NCBI GenBank assembly: GCA_019186985.1
Contig: JABARQ010000042.1
Coordinates: forward strand, 1 to 64,000
Direction: 5' to 3'
From: Prosthecobacter sp.
Lineage (GTDB): Bacteria; Verrucomicrobiota; Verrucomicrobiia; Verrucomicrobiales; Verrucomicrobiaceae
Length of the DNA stretch: 64,000 bases
This document shows positions 8,541-17,604 of the stretch, in pieces (position 1 is the stretch's first letter; each line of letters starts with the position of its first letter). Under the pieces are notes generated by a model. The model was not told the DNA's origin. It made no database searches and saw nothing but the letters and a program-made list of their open reading frames with translations. The position numbers were made by a program, and so were the translations under genes.

Positions 8541-8865
8541 GTCGGTTGGCTGGCGGGTTGTCCTATCAACGCCCGAACCCTGCTGATGCGCTCTGACATG
8601 TTTTGGGTGAAATCCGTCTCGCCCATGAAACGGCCATTCTCGTCAGCCACATCGACCCGCCCCCTGCCAGCGTGAATCCTGGAGCCCCTCCCCGGGGCCT
8701 CCCAAGAAACCACCGAACCCTGTCTCCAGCTCCCGACGGACGCCCCGGGGCCTGTTCGCACCCGGAGCTACAAGGCGCGGCTCCAGGCCGGCTGGCAAAA
8801 CCACCCATCACCCCTCCTTGCGCCCCGGCATTTCCGCCCCATCTTTCGCGCCCCTTTTCCCGCCC
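8541..8865. other. Divergent intergenic region, no gene seen
   Basis: This 325-base spacer separates the leftward PVC heme protein gene from rightward valS and should hold both promoters. It is GC-rich, with C-runs and a GGAGC/GCTCC hairpin near 8764-8784. No T-box, aptamer or conserved small ORF was recognised. Confidence 0.4.
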
Positions 8866-11736
8866 ATGCCCGAACTCGACAAAACCTATTCGCCGGCCGA
8901 GGTCGAAGCCCGCATCTATCAGCGCTGGCTCGACGACAAGTGCTTTGAAGCCGACCCCGCCCGCGTGAGCGACAAGCGTCCGGCCTACTCCATCGTCATC
9001 CCGCCCCCGAACGTCACCGGCGTGCTTCACATGGGGCATGTGCTCAACAACACCATCCAGGACATCCTCGCACGCCGCGCCCGCATGATGGGCAAGGAGG
9101 TGCTCTGGCTGCCCGGCACCGACCACGCCGGTCTCGCCACTCAGAACGTCGTTGAAAAGACGCTCAAGAAGGAGGGCAGGATCAAGCACCGCGACGACCT
9201 CGGCCGCGAGGGCCTGATCGCCAAGATCTGGGAATGGAAGGACAAGCACGGCGACATCATCATCGAGCAGCTGAAGCGCCTCGGCGCCTCCTGCGACTGG
9301 AGCCGCCAGCGCTTCACCTTCGACGACGACTACAACCGCTGCGTCATGAGCGTGTTCGTCGATCTCTACAAGAAGGGTCTCATCTACCGCGGCAAGCGCA
9401 TGGTGAACTGGTGCCCATCCTCCCTCACCGCGCTCAGCGATGAGGAGGTCGTCATGAAGCCGCAGAACGCGGTCATGTATCACTTCAAGGTGCAGGTCGT
9501 CGAGGAGCCGGACACCTGGCTCACCATCGCCACCACCCGCCCCGAAGTCATCCCCGGCGACACCGCCATCGCGGTGAATCCGAAGGACGAGCGCTATGCC
9601 CATCTCATTGGCAAGCACGTGCGTCGTCCCCTGCCGGTCGAAAACCAGGCCCTGCTGCCCATCGTCGGTGACGAACATGTCGATTTCACCTTCGGCACCG
9701 GCGTGCTGAAGGTCACGCCCGCCCACGACAAGGCGGACTTTGAAATCGCCCAGCGGCACAGCCTGCCCGTCATCGACGTCATGCACCCGAACGGCGTGCT
9801 GAACGAACTTGCCGGCCAGGACCTGGGCGGCATGGAGCGCTTCGCCGCCCGCAAACGCGCCGCCGAGCTGCTCGCGGAAATCGGCAGCCTCGTCAAAGAG
9901 GAGCCGTATCAGAACAACCTCGGATATTCAGAGCGCGCCGACGTACCCATCGAGAGCCGTCTGAGCGAACAGTGGTTCCTCAAATACCCGAGCGTCAAAG
10001 AGAGCCAGGATGTCGTCGCCAAGGGCGAGATGAAATTCCACCCCGACCGCTGGGCGAAGGTCTATGACCACTGGCTCAGCGGCATCCAGGACTGGTGCAT
10101 CAGCCGCCAGTTGTGGTGGGGGCATCGGATTCCGGTGTGGACGAAGACGATCATGGGCACCCATGCTGAGGTGAATCAACTCTGCATAGAGCTGGTATTC
10201 GATACTGAAAAGCAGACCAGTGAACAGGAGATCGATAGCATCGGAATCTCCATTAACGGGACTCGCTTCGATGATGCCGCCGTTATGCCTTATCTGGACA
10301 AAGATGAGTCCAATGAGATCAAGGAGTTCACCATCCAGGTTTGCACTGCAAATTCCCGCTATGAAGCCAACTTGAATAAAAATGGCTTTACCCAAGACCC
10401 CGACGTCCTCGACACCTGGTTCAGCTCCTGGCTCTGGCCCTTCGCCACCATGGGCTGGACCGGCGACAAGGAAAAGGATTCCCTAAACCCGACCCTCAAG
10501 GCCTTCTATCCGACCACCGACCTCGTCACCGGCCCGGACATCATCTTCTTCTGGGTCGCCCGCATGATCATGGCCGGCTTCGAATGGATGGGCGAGCTGC
10601 CATTCAAGAACGTCTATTTCACCGGCATCATCCGCGACAAGCAGGGCCGCAAGATGTCGAAGTCTCTCGGCAACTCCCCCGACCCGCTCGACCTCATCGC
10701 CCGCTACAGCGCCGACGCCCTCCGCTTTGGCATCATGCGCGGCGCACCGCTCGGCCAGGACGTGCTCTTTGATGAAAAGAACGTCGAGCTCGGCCGCAAC
10801 TTCTGCACCAAGCTCTGGAACGCCGCGCGCTTCCGCCAGATGCAGGGTGGCAGCTCCGAAACGGAGATCAACCCCGCCCTGCTCAGCAGCGACGACAAGT
10901 GGATCCTCCTGCGCCTCAACACCGCCATCAGCGAAGTCACCACCGCCCTCGAGGACTACCGCTTCAGCGACGCCGCCGCCGCTCTCTACCGCTTCTTCTG
11001 GAGCGAGTACTGCGACTGGTACATCGAGGCCAGCAAGGCCGTGCTGCAGGGCGGCGACGAGAAGCGCAAGGCCAACACCCTGGCCGTCATCGACTTCGTG
11101 CTCGGCCACACCCTGCGCCTCTTCCACCCCTTCCTGCCCTTCATCACCGAGGAGCTCTGGAACGGCATGGGCTTCAACGCCGACATGCCCGGGGACCAGG
11201 GCGGCAGGAGCATCATGACCGCCCCCTGGCCGAAGCCGCTCGACGCCGACGAACTCGCCCACTTCGGCATCCTGCCGGAGGACGAAAAAACCGCGAACGA
11301 CAAGTATGAAACCGTCGTGCTCGGCCGGGGCCTGAAGAGCACCTTCAACATCAACAAGAAGGTCCGCTTCGTCCTCAAGCCCGTCCAGGAGCTGCCCGCC
11401 CACGAAATCGAGGTCATCCGCATCCTGCTCAACGCCGAGCCGCTCGACATCGCGCCGGACTTCAGCCCGACCCGCGGCACGCCGAGCGCCCTGACGCCGC
11501 TGGGGACCATCTACCTGCCGCTCGACGGCCTCATCGACGTCGAGGCCGAGCGCGCCCGTGTCGGCAAGGAGGTCGCCAAGGCCGAGGCCGAGCTGGAGAA
11601 GGTCACCTCCAAGCTGGCCGATGAAAACTTCACCTCCAAGGTCCCCCAGAAGGTGCTCGACGAGCATCAGCAGCGGAAGACCGACTGGGAGGAGAAGCTG
11701 GCGAAGCTTCGGGAAATGCTGACCGCCCTGGGCTGA
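8866..11736 (+). CDS. valS: Valine--tRNA ligase
   Basis: A 956-residue class I aminoacyl-tRNA synthetase that charges tRNA-Val. Domains in order: the Rossmann core with HMGH at 55-58 (the HIGH motif), the CP1 editing domain around 195-340, the second half of the core with KMSKS at 596-600, an anticodon-binding domain, and a C-terminal coiled coil from about 890 that contacts tRNA. Start 8866 (MPELDKTYSP) is preferred over an ATG 48 bases upstream because family proteins start here. Odd: residues about 426-510 (10141-10395), between WWGHRIPVW and DPDVLDTWFSS, replace the usual short or zinc-binding connective segment with unrelated-looking sequence at about 47% GC, against about 60% on either side. 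The frame is intact, so the enzyme should be functional. Confidence 0.97.
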   Translation: MPELDKTYSPAEVEARIYQRWLDDKCFEADPARVSDKRPAYSIVIPPPNVTGVLHMGHVLNNTIQDILARRARMMGKEVLWLPGTDHAGLATQNVVEKTLKKEGRIKHRDDLGREGLIAKIWEWKDKHGDIIIEQLKRLGASCDWSRQRFTFDDDYNRCVMSVFVDLYKKGLIYRGKRMVNWCPSSLTALSDEEVVMKPQNAVMYHFKVQVVEEPDTWLTIATTRPEVIPGDTAIAVNPKDERYAHLIGKHVRRPLPVENQALLPIVGDEHVDFTFGTGVLKVTPAHDKADFEIAQRHSLPVIDVMHPNGVLNELAGQDLGGMERFAARKRAAELLAEIGSLVKEEPYQNNLGYSERADVPIESRLSEQWFLKYPSVKESQDVVAKGEMKFHPDRWAKVYDHWLSGIQDWCISRQLWWGHRIPVWTKTIMGTHAEVNQLCIELVFDTEKQTSEQEIDSIGISINGTRFDDAAVMPYLDKDESNEIKEFTIQVCTANSRYEANLNKNGFTQDPDVLDTWFSSWLWPFATMGWTGDKEKDSLNPTLKAFYPTTDLVTGPDIIFFWVARMIMAGFEWMGELPFKNVYFTGIIRDKQGRKMSKSLGNSPDPLDLIARYSADALRFGIMRGAPLGQDVLFDEKNVELGRNFCTKLWNAARFRQMQGGSSETEINPALLSSDDKWILLRLNTAISEVTTALEDYRFSDAAAALYRFFWSEYCDWYIEASKAVLQGGDEKRKANTLAVIDFVLGHTLRLFHPFLPFITEELWNGMGFNADMPGDQGGRSIMTAPWPKPLDADELAHFGILPEDEKTANDKYETVVLGRGLKSTFNINKKVRFVLKPVQELPAHEIEVIRILLNAEPLDIAPDFSPTRGTPSALTPLGTIYLPLDGLIDVEAERARVGKEVAKAEAELEKVTSKLADENFTSKVPQKVLDEHQQRKTDWEEKLAKLREMLTALG

Positions 11737-11773
11737 TCCCCGCCCAGGACCGGCAGATTCCCCAAAAGCACCC

Positions 11774-11795
11774 GGAGGTGGCGCCTGCCACCTCC
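11774..11795 (+). terminator. GC hairpin after valS, possible terminator
   Basis: A perfect 9-base-pair stem (11774-11782 with 11787-11795) with a 4-base loop lies 38 bases past the valS stop. No T-run follows, so termination would need Rho or another factor. Confidence 0.35.
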
Positions 11796-12028
11796 CTGGC
11801 GGCTTGTGCAGGGGAACAACGGCCTTGCATCCACCACCGCCTCAGAGGCCTTGAGACAGGCTCCTTGGAATAACCAGGATTGATTCCAAACCGGTGAAGC
11901 CGGTGCCCAGGACCTCCCCGCGAAGGGATCCAGGTGCCCGGCCTCGCTGAACCCTCCTTGAAAGAACGCCCGCCGGCCGGTCGTGATGGTGTCGTCCGGT
12001 TCGTTACCCCGCACCCAGCCACGACCCC

Positions 12029-13342
12029 ATGAAACCCGGGCTTCTCCTGCTCGTCATGACGACCGCCGTCATGGCCGCCGACACGCTGAACTGGCCGCAG
12101 TTCCGCGGGGCCGCCTCCGACGGAATCGCTGAAGGCGAGACGGTGCCGGAGACCTGGAGCGAGACGGAAAACGTCGTGTGGAGGACACGGGTGCCCGGCT
12201 GGGGCTGGTCATCGCCCATCGTCTGGGGGGACAGGATTTTCGTGACTGCGGCGATCGGCGAGAAGGACCTGCCCACACCGCATGTCGGAGGCTACCCCGG
12301 CGGCCATGTCGGCAGCGGAGAGGTGCATCGGTGGATGCTCTTCTGCCTCGATTTCGAAACGGGCAGGATCCTTTGGGAGTTCGAGGCGCACAAGGGCATC
12401 CCTCCACAGATGCGACATCCACGCGGCTCCTTCGCCAACGAGACACCGGTCACGGACGGCGAACGCGTCTACGCCTACTTTGCCAACATCGGCCTGTTTT
12501 GCTGTGACATGAACGGCCGGAAGCTCTGGGAGCGCCGCTGGCCCAGCCATCCGATGCGCGACGGCTGGAACACCGGCACGTCCCCCGTCCTGCACGCCGG
12601 CCGGATCTTCATTCAAAACGACAACGAGGAGTCGTCCTTCCTCGAAACCCTGGACAAGCTCACCGGCAGGACGCTGTGGCGTGTTTCGCGTGACGAAAAG
12701 AGCACCTGGTCCACGCCCTATGCATGGGAAAGCGGACAGCGCACCGAACTGGTGACGATCGGCATGAACAGGATCCGTTCCTATGCCGTGGAGGATGGTG
12801 CGTTGCTGTGGGAGATCCGCGGCACGGCCGGCCTCGTGAGCCAGATCCCCCTGTCGAAGCACGGGCTTCTCTATGCGGGCGCCGGCTACCACTACGGCCC
12901 GCTCTATGCGGTCAGGCCCGGCGCAAAGGGCGACATCACGCCTGAGGGCGACGCGACGGGCGGCGGGTTCATCGCATGGTCGCAAAAGCGCGGGTCCAGC
13001 ATTCATCCAGGCTATCTCATCAGCGGCGACCGGCTCTTTGTGTGCTATGACTCCGGCCTGCTCGGCTGCTTTCATGCCAAGACGGGCGAGGAGATCATCC
13101 CCAAGACGCGGCTTAACACGAAAGGCGGACGCTTCTACGCCTCGCCCTGGGCCTGCAACGGCCGCATCTTCATGCTGAATGAAAACGGCGACACCTGGGT
13201 GGTCGAGGACGCGCCGGAGTACCGGCTCGTCCGCAAAAACAGCCTTGGCGACGTCGCCTGGGCCACGCCGGCGATTGCGCGGGGCAGCCTCTTCATCCGC
13301 ACCTACTCATGGTTATACCGGCTGCAAAACCTGAAGAAATGA
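12029..13342 (+). CDS. Exported PQQ-like beta-propeller protein
   Basis: A 437-residue secreted protein with a signal peptide (MKPGLLLLVMTTAVMA) followed by NWPQFRG, the usual opening of PQQ-binding-like propeller proteins of Planctomycetes and Verrucomicrobia. Blades are marked by repeats such as LDFETGRILWEF, MNGRKLWERRW, DKLTGRTLWRV and VEDGALLWEI. These are the tryptophan-docking motifs of the fold; the residues that bind PQQ in true dehydrogenases are not evident, so catalysis is doubtful and a scaffold or binding role is possible. It shares opening and architecture with the gene at 14986, 1.6 kb downstream, and is the first gene of a rightward group of exported proteins with short gaps. 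Confidence 0.88.
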   Translation: MKPGLLLLVMTTAVMAADTLNWPQFRGAASDGIAEGETVPETWSETENVVWRTRVPGWGWSSPIVWGDRIFVTAAIGEKDLPTPHVGGYPGGHVGSGEVHRWMLFCLDFETGRILWEFEAHKGIPPQMRHPRGSFANETPVTDGERVYAYFANIGLFCCDMNGRKLWERRWPSHPMRDGWNTGTSPVLHAGRIFIQNDNEESSFLETLDKLTGRTLWRVSRDEKSTWSTPYAWESGQRTELVTIGMNRIRSYAVEDGALLWEIRGTAGLVSQIPLSKHGLLYAGAGYHYGPLYAVRPGAKGDITPEGDATGGGFIAWSQKRGSSIHPGYLISGDRLFVCYDSGLLGCFHAKTGEEIIPKTRLNTKGGRFYASPWACNGRIFMLNENGDTWVVEDAPEYRLVRKNSLGDVAWATPAIARGSLFIRTYSWLYRLQNLKK

Positions 13343-13370
13343 CCCAAGCCCCCCGCAGGACGGAACCTTG

Positions 13371-14048
13371 ATGAAAACGGCGGACGCATGCCTTTCGAAA
13401 TCCCGCCCCCCGGGGTGGGTGGATCATTTGTCATCCGCGTTCCGGCATGGCCGCACCGCCGCATTCGCATTGATCCCGGCGCTGCTTCTCGCCGCGGAGA
13501 CCCAGGTCATCAACCAGGTGAAAGAACGCCCGCAGCGCGGCACCTTGAGCGACCAGCGCCAGATTGTGCGTGGCGACACCGGCAGGTGGAACGACGCGGC
13601 GACGCTCCTGCCGGCGCCATCCCCGGCAGGCAGGCCGCAGGGCATGCCGCTCGACGACTGGATGGACGAGGTGAGTGAAAAAAAGCCTGCCCTGGCCGCC
13701 GGGGAAGAAGCCTGGCTGCTCTTCCGAACGCGCCAGCTCGATGACAACGACCGCGCGTGGATTGAAAAAGTCGAACGGCAGGGCAACGCCTTCACCATCA
13801 CGATGCACGAGGCCGTCTGGCAGGGCAGCTACTTCAAGACCTTCACCTACTACGAAGTCGACGCCTTGAACCTCGGCCGGCTTCCACGGGGTGATTACAC
13901 CGTGACCTGGATCGTGAAGCCGCTCGTCTTCAAGCAGCTCGAAAAGCCGCGCGAGGCCCAGAACAACCACCAGACCAACTGGCCCACCGACGAACAGCCT
14001 GGAGAAAGGCCGCCGGTGGAGCTGAAGGCGGCGTTCAGCGTCAGGTGA
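13371..14048 (+). CDS. Hypothetical exported protein
   Basis: A roughly 225-residue protein of unknown function. After about 25 polar residues there is a hydrophobic stretch (TAAFALIPALLLAAE) that reads as a signal peptide; the true start may lie further in, for example at an in-frame GTG just before it. The mature part includes a conserved-looking segment TYYEVDALNLGRLPRGDYTV and an extended C-terminus rich in charged residues, suggesting a mostly beta protein. It begins 28 bases after the PQQ-like propeller gene and ends 7 bases before the SGNH-like gene, so it is very likely co-transcribed with them. No family recognised. Confidence 0.68.
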   Translation: MKTADACLSKSRPPGWVDHLSSAFRHGRTAAFALIPALLLAAETQVINQVKERPQRGTLSDQRQIVRGDTGRWNDAATLLPAPSPAGRPQGMPLDDWMDEVSEKKPALAAGEEAWLLFRTRQLDDNDRAWIEKVERQGNAFTITMHEAVWQGSYFKTFTYYEVDALNLGRLPRGDYTVTWIVKPLVFKQLEKPREAQNNHQTNWPTDEQPGERPPVELKAAFSVR

Positions 14049-14055
14049 CACGCCC

Positions 14056-14940
14056 ATGAAAACAACCCGGCACATCCGGATCCAAACAGGGCTGCTGGCG
14101 GCGTTCATGCTCACCAGCATGGGATGCCCCACGCTCGGGGCGGAGGCCGGCCCTGCTGACAAAGGACTGAGCGTCTTCTCGGCGGGGCACAGCTTCCACA
14201 TGTTCATGCCGAAGATGCTGGCCGACCTGGCCCGGGCGGCAAAGGTTTCCGGGCACCAGCAGGCGGGCGTCAGCTCGATCGGCGGCTCCTATGTCCATCA
14301 GCACTGGGACGTGGCGGATGAGAAGAACACCCTCAAGAAGGCCCTGCGCGACGGCAGGGTGGACGTTCTCACGCTTTCGCCGATCTACCTGCCGGACGAC
14401 GGGATTGAAAACCTAGCCAGGCTGGGCCTGGAGCACCGGCCGGACATTCGTGTCACGATCCAGGAGTTCTGGCTGCCTTATGATGTCCTTGACCTGAACT
14501 ACAAGAAGCAGCGCCCCGCGCCGGTGGACCGGAACTCCCGGACAGCCGCGGAGATGCGTGCAATCCATGAACCGTATTTCAGGAGCATGGACGACCATGT
14601 CCGGGCGCTGAACCAGAAGTTTGGCCGGCAGGTGCTGCTGGTCGTGCCCGCCGGCCAGGCGGCGCTGGCGCTGCGCACGAGGATCATCGAGGGCAGGGCT
14701 CCCGGGTTGAAGCAGCAGGACGACCTGTTCACCGACGCCATCGGCCATGCAACGCCTCCGCTGCAATGGCTGACGGCCTACTGCCATTTCGCGGTGATCT
14801 ACCGCCGCCCGCCAGCGGGCCTTCCCTGCCCTCCGGCCCTGGCAAGGGAGGCGCATGGTGAAGCCCTCAACCGACTGCTGCAGGAACTCGCGTGGGAGGC
14901 GGTGAAATCACACCCATTGAGCGGAATCCAGGCCCGCTGA
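14056..14940 (+). CDS. Exported SGNH/GDSL-like protein
   Basis: A 294-residue protein with a signal peptide ending near ALA-type residues after GCPTLG. The mature part opens with LSVFSAGHSFHMF, which sits where SGNH hydrolases place the nucleophile block. DLFTDAIGHATP near 246-257 has the Asp-x-x-His spacing of the last block of that fold. The nucleophile serine (the Ser in AGHSFH) is plausible, but the surrounding sequence is divergent. Such proteins are common as unannotated secreted proteins in Planctomycetes and may be esterases or sugar deacetylases. It is the third of four consecutive exported-protein genes, 7 bases after the previous stop. Confidence 0.6.
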   Translation: MKTTRHIRIQTGLLAAFMLTSMGCPTLGAEAGPADKGLSVFSAGHSFHMFMPKMLADLARAAKVSGHQQAGVSSIGGSYVHQHWDVADEKNTLKKALRDGRVDVLTLSPIYLPDDGIENLARLGLEHRPDIRVTIQEFWLPYDVLDLNYKKQRPAPVDRNSRTAAEMRAIHEPYFRSMDDHVRALNQKFGRQVLLVVPAGQAALALRTRIIEGRAPGLKQQDDLFTDAIGHATPPLQWLTAYCHFAVIYRRPPAGLPCPPALAREAHGEALNRLLQELAWEAVKSHPLSGIQAR

Positions 14941-14985
14941 CATGGGATGCAAAGCATGCGCGTCCGGCAGCGTTCACATGAGGCC

Positions 14986-16248
14986 ATGAAGATCCTCCTG
15001 CTCCTTGTCTGCCTCAGCCTGACCGTTTCCGCCGCCGACTGGCCGCAGTTCCGCGGGCCGACCGCCGATGGCGTCACCACGGACACCGGCCTGCCGCTGA
15101 GCTGGAGCGAGAAGGAGAACCTGGTCTGGCGCACCGAGCTGCCCGGCCCTGGCTCCTCAAGCCCGGTCATCGCGGGCGACAAGGTCTTTCTCACCTGCTA
15201 CAGCGGCTATGGGACCGACGTGAAGGAGCCGGGCGACATGAAGGACCTCAAACGCCACGCCCTGTGCCTCGACAAAAACACCGGCCGGATCCTTTGGAAC
15301 CAGGAGGTCGTCTCCGACCTGCCTGTGAAGCCCTACACCGGCACCTACATCACCACTCATGGTTATGCCTCCAGTTCCGCAGTCACCGACGGCATGGGTG
15401 TGTTCTTCTTCATGGGCAACGCAGGGGTGTTCGCCTACACCGTCGACGGCAGGCCCGTCTGGAATGTCAGCGTGGGCGAAAAGGCGCATGACTGGGGCGT
15501 CGGCTCCTCCCCCATCCTCTATGGCGAGCTGCTCATCGTGAACGCCGCGCTGGAGAGCAACCAGCTGCTCGCTCTTGACCGGAAAACCGGCAGAACCGTG
15601 TGGAGCGCCACCGGCTTCCCCGCCTCCTGGAACACACCGGCCATCGTGAAGGTGGACGGGCATGACGAGCTGGTGCTCAACGCCAGCGGAAGGCTCCGTG
15701 CCTTCGATCCTCTCACCGGCAGGGAGCTGTGGAACTGCAGCAGCATCAAGGCGGCCGAGCTTTGCCCGAGCATCGTCTCGCATGACGGCGTCATCTTTGT
15801 CATCGGCCATCCCGGCGGCCAGAGCCAGGCGGTGAAGGCCGGCGGCAAGGGCGACGTCAGCGCCACCCACATCCTCTGGCAGGCGCAGAAGGGCAGCAAT
15901 GTCGGCTCCCCCGTCTACAAGGACGGCCACCTTTATTTCATCAATGACTCGCGCGGCGCCGCCACCTGCCTCGATGCCGGAACCGGCATGGTGGTTTACG
16001 AGCAGCCGCTGACCTCCCGGCAGAGGCGCGACCGTTTCTACGCCACACCGCTGCTGGCAGGCGACAGGCTCTACTGCGTGGGCCGTGAGACCGGCACCTA
16101 TGTCATCGCGGCGAAGCCGCAGTTCGAGCTGCTGGCAACCAATGTCATCAGCGACGACTCCAGCATCTCCAACGCCAGCCCCGCCGTGAGCGACGGACGC
16201 ATCTTCCTCCGCTCCAACAGGTACGCCTACTGCTTCGGCGGCAGGTGA
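14986..16248 (+). CDS. Exported PQQ-like beta-propeller protein
   Basis: A 420-residue secreted propeller protein, paralogous to the gene at 12029. Start 14986 gives a clean signal peptide (MKILLLLVCLSLTVSA) followed by DWPQFRGPTADGV, matching its paralog; the open frame upstream adds 13 charged residues that make no sense in a signal. Blade motifs include LDKNTGRILWNQ, LDRKTGRTVW and FDPLTGRELWNC. As in its paralog, clear PQQ ligands or calcium ligands are not identified. It closes the rightward group 12029-16248; bioA follows 81 bases later and is probably separate. Confidence 0.88.
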   Translation: MKILLLLVCLSLTVSAADWPQFRGPTADGVTTDTGLPLSWSEKENLVWRTELPGPGSSSPVIAGDKVFLTCYSGYGTDVKEPGDMKDLKRHALCLDKNTGRILWNQEVVSDLPVKPYTGTYITTHGYASSSAVTDGMGVFFFMGNAGVFAYTVDGRPVWNVSVGEKAHDWGVGSSPILYGELLIVNAALESNQLLALDRKTGRTVWSATGFPASWNTPAIVKVDGHDELVLNASGRLRAFDPLTGRELWNCSSIKAAELCPSIVSHDGVIFVIGHPGGQSQAVKAGGKGDVSATHILWQAQKGSNVGSPVYKDGHLYFINDSRGAATCLDAGTGMVVYEQPLTSRQRRDRFYATPLLAGDRLYCVGRETGTYVIAAKPQFELLATNVISDDSSISNASPAVSDGRIFLRSNRYAYCFGGR

Positions 16249-16329
16249 CCCGGTGACCGTGAATCCGCCCGCCTTCAAGGCAGGACAAAGGTTCTGGAGC
16301 CCTGGCTGTCTTCATGCTAATCGGCACGG

Positions 16330-17598
16330 GTGCCCGACCTCCTCCAGCTCGAAAAACGCCATCTGTGGCATCCCTTCACGCCCATGCAGGCCTGGTGTGC
16401 CGACGGGCATGAGCCGCTGATGATCACCTCGGGCAGGGGCTGTGAGCTGACCGACCAGCACGGCCGCACCTACCTGGACGGCAACAGCTCCATCTGGACC
16501 AACATCCACGGCCACGGCCACCCAACCCTCAATGCCGCCATCCGGGCCCAGCTTGAAAAGGTCGCGCACACCTCCTTCCTCGGCTTCACCCACGAGCCCG
16601 CCATCCGGCTGGCGGATGAGCTGACCGGACTGTTCCCAGGCAGGCCGCTGAGCCGGGTCTTCTATTCTGATGATGGCTCCACCGCCGTCGAGTGCGCGAT
16701 GCGCATGACCCTTCAGTACTGGGGCCAGGACGGTCACCCGGAACGCAGCACGATCCTCAGCTTTGACCGTGCCTACCACGGCGACACCCTCGGCGCCGCC
16801 AGCGTCGGCGGCATCCCCGTCTTCAAGGGCAGCGGCAACGACTTTGGCTACAAGACCCTTCGGGTGCCTGACCTGGAATCCCTCGGCCGGCTCACGGAGC
16901 AACAGGTGCAAAGCCTCGCCGCCGTCATCATCGAGCCGCTGGTCCAGGGCAGCGCCGGCATGAGGCTCTGGCCGAAGGGCATGCTGAAGGAGCTTGCCGC
17001 CTGGTGCCGCGAACGGGACATCTTCCTCATCCTGGATGAGGTGATGACCGGCTTCGGCAGGACCGGCACGATGTTTGCCTGCCAGCAGGAGGAGGTCGTT
17101 CCGGATTTCCTCTGCCTCGCCAAAGGCCTCACCGGCGGCTACATGCCCATGGCCGCGACACTGACCACCGAGCGTGTCTTCGAAGGCTTCCTGGGGGCTG
17201 GACGCACTTTTTATTATGGCCACAGCTACACGGCCAGCCAGCTCGGCTGTGCTGCGGCGCTTGCCAGCCTCCAGGTGTTCAGGGAGGAACAGGTGCTGGA
17301 GCAGCTGCCCGCGAAGGTCGCCTGCCTCACCGAACTGCTGGAGGATCTGCGCCGACTTCCACGGGTGATGGACGTCCGTCAGTGCGGCCTGGTCGCCGGG
17401 ATTGAGGTCGGCCCCTGGCCCGCCGGTGAACTGCGCGGGGCGAAGGCCTGCCTGGCGGCGAGAAAACACGGCCTGCTGACCCGTCCCGTGCTCGACACGC
17501 TCGTGCTGATGCCGCCGCTTTCCGTCAGCCTGGAGGAGCTGGCGCGCATGGTGGCGGCGCTGCGCCACGGCATCGAGGAAACATCCGCCCAGGCATGA
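16330..17598 (+). CDS. bioA: Adenosylmethionine--8-amino-7-oxononanoate aminotransferase
   Basis: A 422-residue PLP-dependent class III aminotransferase that makes 7,8-diaminopelargonic acid from KAPA, using S-adenosylmethionine as amino donor, in biotin synthesis. BioA hallmarks: WHPFTPMQAW at 13-22, the SIWTNIHGHGHP block, DEVMTGFGRTG with Asp236 for the PLP pyridine nitrogen, and AKGLTGGYMP with Lys265 as the Schiff-base lysine. The start is GTG at 16330, as in-frame sequence upstream is not coding. No other bio gene is in the window, so biotin genes are dispersed in this genome. It converges with the lipoprotein gene, 6 bases between stops. Confidence 0.93.
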   Translation: MPDLLQLEKRHLWHPFTPMQAWCADGHEPLMITSGRGCELTDQHGRTYLDGNSSIWTNIHGHGHPTLNAAIRAQLEKVAHTSFLGFTHEPAIRLADELTGLFPGRPLSRVFYSDDGSTAVECAMRMTLQYWGQDGHPERSTILSFDRAYHGDTLGAASVGGIPVFKGSGNDFGYKTLRVPDLESLGRLTEQQVQSLAAVIIEPLVQGSAGMRLWPKGMLKELAAWCRERDIFLILDEVMTGFGRTGTMFACQQEEVVPDFLCLAKGLTGGYMPMAATLTTERVFEGFLGAGRTFYYGHSYTASQLGCAAALASLQVFREEQVLEQLPAKVACLTELLEDLRRLPRVMDVRQCGLVAGIEVGPWPAGELRGAKACLAARKHGLLTRPVLDTLVLMPPLSVSLEELARMVAALRHGIEETSAQA

Positions 17599-17604
17599 TG
17601 CCGC

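Noticed and set aside
8541-8865. Possible T-box leader for valS
   Set aside because: No AGGGTGG-type T-box sequence, specifier loop or antiterminator could be recognised, and T-boxes are not expected in this group.
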